Assembly: GCF_900116515.1 (NCBI RefSeq) | Contig: NZ_FPBA01000002.1 | Coordinates: 62,001-126,000 of the forward strand | Direction: 5' to 3' | DNA: 64,000 nucleotides | Source: Geodermatophilus amargosae | GTDB lineage: Bacteria; Actinomycetota; Actinomycetes; Mycobacteriales; Geodermatophilaceae | In this document: positions 59,553 through 64,000 of the stretch, in pieces | Layout: each line of letters starts with the position of its first letter | Position numbering within the stretch: the stretch's first letter is position 1 | Program-made: the position numbers and the translations under genes | The notes under the pieces: model-generated | Databases searched by the model: none | Seen by the model: only the letters and a program-made list of their open reading frames with translations | Told to the model about the DNA's origin: nothing

Positions 59553-59981
59553 GTGGCGCCCTCCTCCCCCGGCGGACCGTTGCCGGTGCAGGCCTGCGTG
59601 GGTGCCGTGGTCCTCGACGCGAAGGGGCGGCTGCTGCTCGTCCGGCGTCGCAACGCCCCCGGGCGGGGGCTGTGGTCGGTGCCGGGTGGGCGGGTGGAGC
59701 CGGGCGAGACGCTGTCCGCGGCGGTGGTCCGGGAGGTCCGGGAGGAGACGGGGCTGGAGGTCCGGGTCGGCGCCCAGGTCGGGCGGGTGACGATCCCCGG
59801 CAACGGCGTCGTCTACGAGGTCGCCGACTTCGTCTGCACGCTCGCCGACCCGTCCGCCGTGCCGTTGTCCGGCGACGACGCCGACGCGGTCACCTTCGCC
59901 GACGCCGCCGACCTCGACCGGCTGCCGTGCACGCCGGGGCTGGTAGCGACGCTGCGCGGCTGGGGCGCGCTGCCGTCCTGA
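59553..59981 (+). CDS. Nudix hydrolase
   Basis: 142 residues. The Nudix box begins [20 protein letters not shown] and continues ETGL, all consensus residues present. It probably hydrolyses ADP-ribose or a nucleotide sugar (ADPRase-like layout), but specificity cannot be read. The GTG is preceded by a -10 at the leaderless position. Confidence 0.9.
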   Translation: MAPSSPGGPLPVQACVGAVVLDAKGRLLLVRRRNAPGRGLWSVPGGRVEPGETLSAAVVREVREETGLEVRVGAQVGRVTIPGNGVVYEVADFVCTLADPSAVPLSGDDADAVTFADAADLDRLPCTPGLVATLRGWGALPS

Positions 59982-60008
59982 CCTGCGCCGGCAGCGCGCC
60001 CCTCGTCC

Positions 60009-60518
60009 TCAGGAGCGCGGTTTCGGCTCCGGGCGGCCCGGCTGCTCCCCGCCGCGGGCCTCGCCGTAGGAACGCTTGGGCACCATGACCTTGCGCCGGA
60101 AGACGCACACGACCGTGCCGTCCTGCTTGTAGCCGATCGTCTCGACGTGGACGATGCCGCGGTCGTCCTTCGACCTCGACTCCGTCTTGTCCAGCACGGT
60201 GGTCTCGCCGTAGACGGTGTCGCCGTGGAACGTCGGCGCCACGTGCCGCAGCGACTCGATCTCCAGGTTGGCGATGGCCTTGCCCGACACGTCGGGCACG
60301 CTCATGCCGAGCAGCAGCGAGTAGACGTAGTTGCCGACGACGACGTTCTTCCCGAAGTCCGTGGTCTCCGCCGCGTAGTGCGTGTCCAGGTGCAGCGGGT
60401 GGTGGTTCATCGTGATGAGGCAGAACAGGTGGTCGTCGTACTCGGTGACGGTCTTCCCCGGCCAGTGCTTGTAGACCGCACCGACCTCGAACTCCTCGTA
60501 GTACCGACCGAACTGCAC
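60009..60518 (-). CDS. MaoC-like hot-dog dehydratase
   Basis: 169 residues. YYEEFEVGAVYKHWPGKTVTE opens the fold, and NHHPLHLDTHYA is the hydratase-type catalytic segment, here Asn-His-His in place of the common Gly-Asp-x-Asn; VVGNYVYSLLLGMSVP follows. It probably acts on an enoyl-CoA (mesaconyl-CoA hydratase-like pattern). The GTG follows GGGAGAGC. It converges on the Nudix gene. Confidence 0.87.
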   Translation of the reverse strand: MQFGRYYEEFEVGAVYKHWPGKTVTEYDDHLFCLITMNHHPLHLDTHYAAETTDFGKNVVVGNYVYSLLLGMSVPDVSGKAIANLEIESLRHVAPTFHGDTVYGETTVLDKTESRSKDDRGIVHVETIGYKQDGTVVCVFRRKVMVPKRSYGEARGGEQPGRPEPKPRS

Positions 60519-60644
60519 GGTTGCTCTCCCGACGTCGTCGTGCGGTGGACGGGCGACGCGGCACGCGGACAGGGCCGTCCCGGGCCGGGCAGGCCAGTTG
60601 CCCACCACGCGGCGTCGGTGACCCATCTGGACGGCCGCCGATCC

Positions 60645-60650
60645 TACGAT
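60645..60650 (+). promoter_or_regulatory. -10 element, leaderless HTTM operon
   Basis: TACGAT ends 7 bases before the GTG at 60657. Confidence 0.55.
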
Positions 60651-60656
60651 GCCCGC

Positions 60657-61145
60657 GTGATCCAGCCGTCCCGCGCCGGCGACCCCGCCGAGGCGGACGT
60701 CGTCGTGCTCTCCCCCGGCGGGCGCCGCGTCCGGTTCGCCGCCACGCTCGTCACCCTCGCGCTGGTCCTCGCCGGGACGCTGTGGGGCACCGACGCCTCG
60801 TTCCCGTTCGGCCCGTTCAAGATGTACTCGACCCGCGCCGACGCGAATGCACCGGTCGTCTCCACCCGCGTCGTCGGCCTCACCGGCGCCGGTGAGGAGG
60901 TGCGGCTCTCCGGCGGCGAGGTGGGGCTGCGCCGCGCCGAGTTCGAGGGACAGCTCCCCCGGATGGTCGACGACCCCGCGCTGCTGGTGACGCTCGCCGA
61001 GACCCACGCGCGGCGCCACCCGGACGCGCCCTCCCTCGTGGAGGTGCAGGTGGTGCAGCGGCACTTCGAGCTCGACGACGGCCTGCCGACCGGTGAGTGG
61101 ACCGACCGGGTGCTCGTCGGCCAGGACCTGGAGGCCGGCTCGTGA
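60657..61145 (+). CDS. Membrane-anchored protein of unknown function, HTTM partner
   Basis: 162 residues with one membrane helix (FAATLVTLALVLAGTLWG, about 28-46), then TDASFPFGPFKMYSTRAD and an outer domain ending in QRHFELDDG. It has no cysteine. The stop overlaps the HTTM gene's GTG. The GPFKMYSTR motif suggests it serves the partner's chemistry, but no function is known. Confidence 0.7.
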   Translation: MIQPSRAGDPAEADVVVLSPGGRRVRFAATLVTLALVLAGTLWGTDASFPFGPFKMYSTRADANAPVVSTRVVGLTGAGEEVRLSGGEVGLRRAEFEGQLPRMVDDPALLVTLAETHARRHPDAPSLVEVQVVQRHFELDDGLPTGEWTDRVLVGQDLEAGS

Positions 61146-62065
61146 GCACCCCCGCCGTCGGCTCCACCGCCCCCTCCCCCGGCTCCGTCCTCCGTGGCCT
61201 GCGCGGCTTCTGGACCCGACCGGTCCCGCTCGCCCGGATCGCGGTCTTCCGCACCATCGCCTACCTGTTCGTCCCGGTCGACGTCTTCCTCACCACCGCG
61301 TGGGTGCGCGCCCACGCCGAGGTGCCGACCGTCTGGTACCAGCCGCTCGAGATCGCCCGGGTGCTGCACCTGCCCACGCCGACGTCGACCGTCGTCCACG
61401 TCGTGCAGTGGGCCTTGGTGCTCACCGCCCTGGCCGCGGCCACCGGTCGCGCGCCCCGGCTGCTCGGGACCGCGGTCTTCGTGCTGTACCTCGAGTGGAT
61501 GGTCATCGCGATGAGCTACGGCAAGGTCGACCACGACCGCATCGCCTACCTCGTCGCCCTCGCGGTCCTCCCCACGATCGGCCGGGTGCACTGGCGCGAC
61601 CGTCGCCGGTCCGAGGCGGCCGGCTGGGCGATGGCGGCGGTGATGGTGACCGTGATGCTCACCTACTTCCTCGCCGCCTGGGCCAAGATGCGCTTCGGCG
61701 GGTGGGACTGGGCGACCGGCTCGACCATCACCCGGGCGGTGATCCGCCGCGGCACCGGCCTGTCGGAGTGGACGCTCGACGTGCCCGGCCTGCTCGTGGC
61801 GGTGCAGTGGGCGATGCTCGTGCTGGAGTTCGCCGCCCCGCTGATGCTGCTCGTCCGCTCCGACCGGGCCCGTGTGGCGCTCGTGGTCTTCCTGCTCGGC
61901 TTCCACCTGATGGTGTTCGGCGGCCTGCGGATCATCTTCCTGCCGCACTGCGTGGCGATCCTGTCGATCCTCCCCTGGGAGCGTGCGCCCGAGGTCCTGG
62001 CCGCGGCACGCAGGCGGCTGCAACCGGGGCGGGCCGCCGCACTGGCCACGGCCCCGCCCGGCTGA
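61142..62065 (+). CDS. HTTM-domain membrane protein (vitamin K carboxylase-like)
   Basis: 307 residues with about six to seven helices. HTTM signs: PLARIAVFRTIAYLFVPVDV near the start, VMLTYFLAAWAKMRFGGWDW in the middle, and a late GFHLMVFGGLRIIFLPHCVAI. HTTM is the membrane part of gamma-glutamyl carboxylase; actinobacterial members have no known substrate. GTG 61142 overlaps the upstream stop, forming a two-gene operon. Confidence 0.87.
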   Translation: MSTPAVGSTAPSPGSVLRGLRGFWTRPVPLARIAVFRTIAYLFVPVDVFLTTAWVRAHAEVPTVWYQPLEIARVLHLPTPTSTVVHVVQWALVLTALAAATGRAPRLLGTAVFVLYLEWMVIAMSYGKVDHDRIAYLVALAVLPTIGRVHWRDRRRSEAAGWAMAAVMVTVMLTYFLAAWAKMRFGGWDWATGSTITRAVIRRGTGLSEWTLDVPGLLVAVQWAMLVLEFAAPLMLLVRSDRARVALVVFLLGFHLMVFGGLRIIFLPHCVAILSILPWERAPEVLAAARRRLQPGRAAALATAPPG

Positions 62066-62072
62066 GCCCCGG

Positions 62073-62366
62073 TCAGACGAGCGCACCGATGCGCGCGGCC
62101 ATCTCGGCCTCGTGCTGCTGGTAGGAGGCCGCGACCGCCGACAGCAGTGCGCCCATCCCGGTCAGCGCGTCGCTCACACCCTGCGCCGAGACCCGCCACT
62201 GCTCGTAGAGCGCGCTGAACTGCACCGCGGCCTGGCTGTCGGTCCAGCCGTCGAGCACCGAGCCCGTGACGGTGCTCGACAGCGTCGCGTGCCGGGAGGC
62301 GGTCTCGGCCGCCTCGCTCTGGCAGCGCCCGGCCATCGACTGCAGGGTGGCGATGTCGACCTTCAT
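62073..62366 (-). CDS. WXG100-like ESX secretion substrate
   Basis: 97 residues, helical hairpin (MKVDIATLQSMAGRCQSEA ... GSVLDGWTDSQAAVQFSALYEQW). Length and layout fit WXG100, but the turn reads W-T-D instead of W-x-G, and a C-terminal YxxxE-like signal is only partly present (YQQHEAE). The ATG follows GGAGGAGCC. It is divergent from the FHA/EccC-like gene, making a type VII-like locus. Confidence 0.82.
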   Translation of the reverse strand: MKVDIATLQSMAGRCQSEAAETASRHATLSSTVTGSVLDGWTDSQAAVQFSALYEQWRVSAQGVSDALTGMGALLSAVAASYQQHEAEMAARIGALV

Positions 62367-62522
62367 GGCTCCTCCTGTCCGTCCCGGGCACCTCCCGGGG
62401 TGGTCGCGGACGCTAGGCCGGACCTCCGCCGGGAGCGCTGCGCCGTCCACAGCGCCGCCTCCCGTCCACAGCCGGGCGCCGCGGCCGCCGGACCGGGGGC
62501 CGGCAGCGGGAGCGTCGCGCCC

Positions 62523-64000
62523 GTGTCCGCCCCTCTCCCCGCAGGTGCCGGGACCCGCTGCTGGACCGTGGTCGGCGCCGAGGGTGCCGTCGACGTCGAG
62601 ATCCGTGCTGCCGACGACGCCCCGCTCGACGTGGTCCTGAGCGAGCTGGCCGCTGCCCTCGGCACCGCGCCGGCCGGGCTGTGGTCCGGCACCACACGGC
62701 TCCCCGGGGACCTGCTGCTGACCGACGACCGGCTCCTGCACGGCGCGGTGCTCGGCCTGGGCCGCCCGGTTCCGCGCTCCGGGGCGCCGGCCGCCAGCCC
62801 GCTGGAGCTGCACGTCGTGGGCGGCCCGGCAGCGGGCAGCACCGTGCCGCTGGTCACCGGCCGGCACGTCCTCGGCCGGGGCGCCGGAGCCACGCTGCCC
62901 CTCCCCGACCCCGCTGTCTCCCGGCGGCACGTCGCGCTCGAGGTCGGTGCCGGCGGGATCACCGTGTCCGACCTCGGATCCACCAACGGCAGCCGGCTCG
63001 ACGACGCCGACCTGGGCGGTACCGCGCAGGAGTGGCGGACCGGTGCGGTGCTGCGGCTGGGCGCGAGCTCGGTGACCGTCACCGGTCCGCGGGACGGCCG
63101 GGCCGGGTCGCGTCCCGCTCCCGGCGGCCGCCGGCTGGTCCGCCCCGGTACCGCTCCCTCCGCGCACCGCCCGGAGGTGGAGGTGCCGCTGCCCGTCCCG
63201 CCCGCGGCGCCTCCCCGGCGCCGGCTGGGCTGGGTGGCCGTGGTGCTGCCCGCCGTCGCCGGTGTCGCGCTCGCGGTGCTGCTGTCCACGCCCACCTTCC
63301 TGTTCTTCGCGCTGCTGGGCCCGCTGGTGGCGGTGGGTTCGTGGGCCTCGGACCGGTGGAGCGGGTCCCGAACCGGGCGGCGGGCGGCCGCGGCCCACGC
63401 CCAGGAGCTGCGGGCGGCCGGCGCCCGGCTGGCCGACGCCGTGCGGTCCGACGTGCGGGCTGCGCGTGCGGAGGCCCCCGACCTCGCGGCGCTGGCCGCC
63501 GCGGCGCGCCGGGGCACGACGCTGCTGTGGTCCCGCCGCGCCGGGGACCCGACCGTCGCGACCGTGCGGATCGGCACCGGCGCGGGGACCACCCGGGTGG
63601 TGCGGATCGAGGATGGCCGGCGGGTTCTCGAGCCGGCGGCGGACCTGCCGGTGACCGTGGACCTGCGCCGCACCGGGGGTCTGGGTGTGACCGGTCCTCG
63701 GGAGCCGGCGCTGGGAGTGGCGAGGGCGGTGCTCGCGCAGCTGGTGACCCTGGCCGCGCCCGGCGAGGTGGACGTCGCCGTCCTCACCACGGCCGGGCGC
63801 CGCGTGGACTGGGCCTGGGCGCGGTGGCTGCCGCACCTGCCGGCCGGCGCCGTCTCCGTGCGGCCGGCGCGGGGACCGGCGGCCGCTGCGGCGGACGGGG
63901 CACTGGCGACCTGGCTGGCCGGGGTGGCCGAGGGGCGCGCGCCGTCCGGCCCGGCGGCGGGGGTGCTCGTCCTCGTCGTCGACCGGCCGGTCGATGCGGC
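62523..64000 (+). CDS. FHA-domain EccC/FtsK-like type VII secretion ATPase, 3' truncated
   Basis: 492 residues visible, open at the window end. An N-terminal ubiquitin-like region (TVVGAEGAVDVEIRAADDAP) is followed by an FHA domain at about 110-180 (HVLGRGAGATLPLPDPAVSR, then VSDLGSTNGSRLD), two helices (WVAVVLPAVAGVALAVLL and TFLFFALLGPLVAVGSWA), and the start of the pre-ATPase region. The FHA-fused form is known from Actinobacteria. Walker motifs lie outside the window. The start GTG 62523 lacks a clear ribosome site. Confidence 0.85.
   Translation, partial: MSAPLPAGAGTRCWTVVGAEGAVDVEIRAADDAPLDVVLSELAAALGTAPAGLWSGTTRLPGDLLLTDDRLLHGAVLGLGRPVPRSGAPAASPLELHVVGGPAAGSTVPLVTGRHVLGRGAGATLPLPDPAVSRRHVALEVGAGGITVSDLGSTNGSRLDDADLGGTAQEWRTGAVLRLGASSVTVTGPRDGRAGSRPAPGGRRLVRPGTAPSAHRPEVEVPLPVPPAAPPRRRLGWVAVVLPAVAGVALAVLLSTPTFLFFALLGPLVAVGSWASDRWSGSRTGRRAAAAHAQELRAAGARLADAVRSDVRAARAEAPDLAALAAAARRGTTLLWSRRAGDPTVATVRIGTGAGTTRVVRIEDGRRVLEPAADLPVTVDLRRTGGLGVTGPREPALGVARAVLAQLVTLAAPGEVDVAVLTTAGRRVDWAWARWLPHLPAGAVSVRPARGPAAAAADGALATWLAGVAEGRAPSGPAAGVLVLVVDRPVDA

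Overview
The window is very GC-rich (mostly G/C third positions, many GTG starts, many 4-base GTGA/ATGA stop-start overlaps) and carries actinobacterial markers: WhiB7, mycoredoxin, AdnAB, UvrD2 with HRDC, an ANTAR protein, MoeZ, DUF3107, DUF3152, and a WXG100 protein beside an FHA/EccC-like ATPase. Gene content and base composition suggest a member of Geodermatophilaceae (Blastococcus, Geodermatophilus or Modestobacter type). That placement is inference; no marker here proves the genus.

Layout. 0-3.3 kb: end of a CBS-domain gene (probably cystathionine beta-synthase), metB, and a ferredoxin/P450 pair. 3.4-7 kb: two near-identical initiator tRNA genes flanking a hemerythrin and an aspartate/glutamate racemase, then pgi. 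7-22 kb: a block I recognise from the Mycobacterium tuberculosis Rv3193c-Rv3199c neighbourhood (UPF0182, YlbL-type PDZ/Lon protease, DUF2342, a ThiF-like gene, an AarF kinase, whiB7, uvrD2, mycoredoxin, nudC), with an ANTAR gene and a uridine-kinase-like gene inserted. 22-31 kb: an M16 peptidase pair, a DUF2510 protein, a Ser/Thr kinase, an M20 peptidase, an epoxide-hydrolase-like enzyme and an acetyltransferase. 31-38 kb: adnB and adnA. 38-42 kb: a DUF1772/NmrA pair opposite an AraC regulator, a DHFR-like reductase, an alkyltransferase-like protein and a repeat-rich secreted protein. 42-52 kb: the rest of the mycobacterial-type block (moeZ, DUF3152, hydrolase, TetR, DUF3107, ferritin-like, DEAD helicase, beta-propeller). 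52-56 kb: MpaB-type oxygenase and a lone A-T-TE NRPS-like gene. 56-62 kb: RecB-like nuclease, PHP phosphatase, PH-domain protein, small proteins, Nudix, MaoC and HTTM genes. 62-64 kb: start of a type VII-like secretion locus that runs off the window.

The most interesting signal is around whiB7. A promoter with an AT-rich patch directly upstream of its -35 is followed by a roughly 530-base leader. The leader holds a 101-codon ORF with a very strong ribosome binding site and then a textbook intrinsic terminator before the whiB7 start. This looks like ribosome-controlled attenuation of an antibiotic-resistance regulator, with a leader ORF of unusual length. Other signals: at least nine genes have a TAnnnT-like -10 ending 7-8 bases before the start codon (leaderless transcription); two single-base frameshifts in C runs (ThiF-like and DHFR-like genes); two small dispersed repeat families; loss of zinc ligands in NudC and UvrD2; and a shared extracytoplasmic domain in a kinase and a separate secreted protein.

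No rRNA, CRISPR array, transposase, integrase or prophage was seen.
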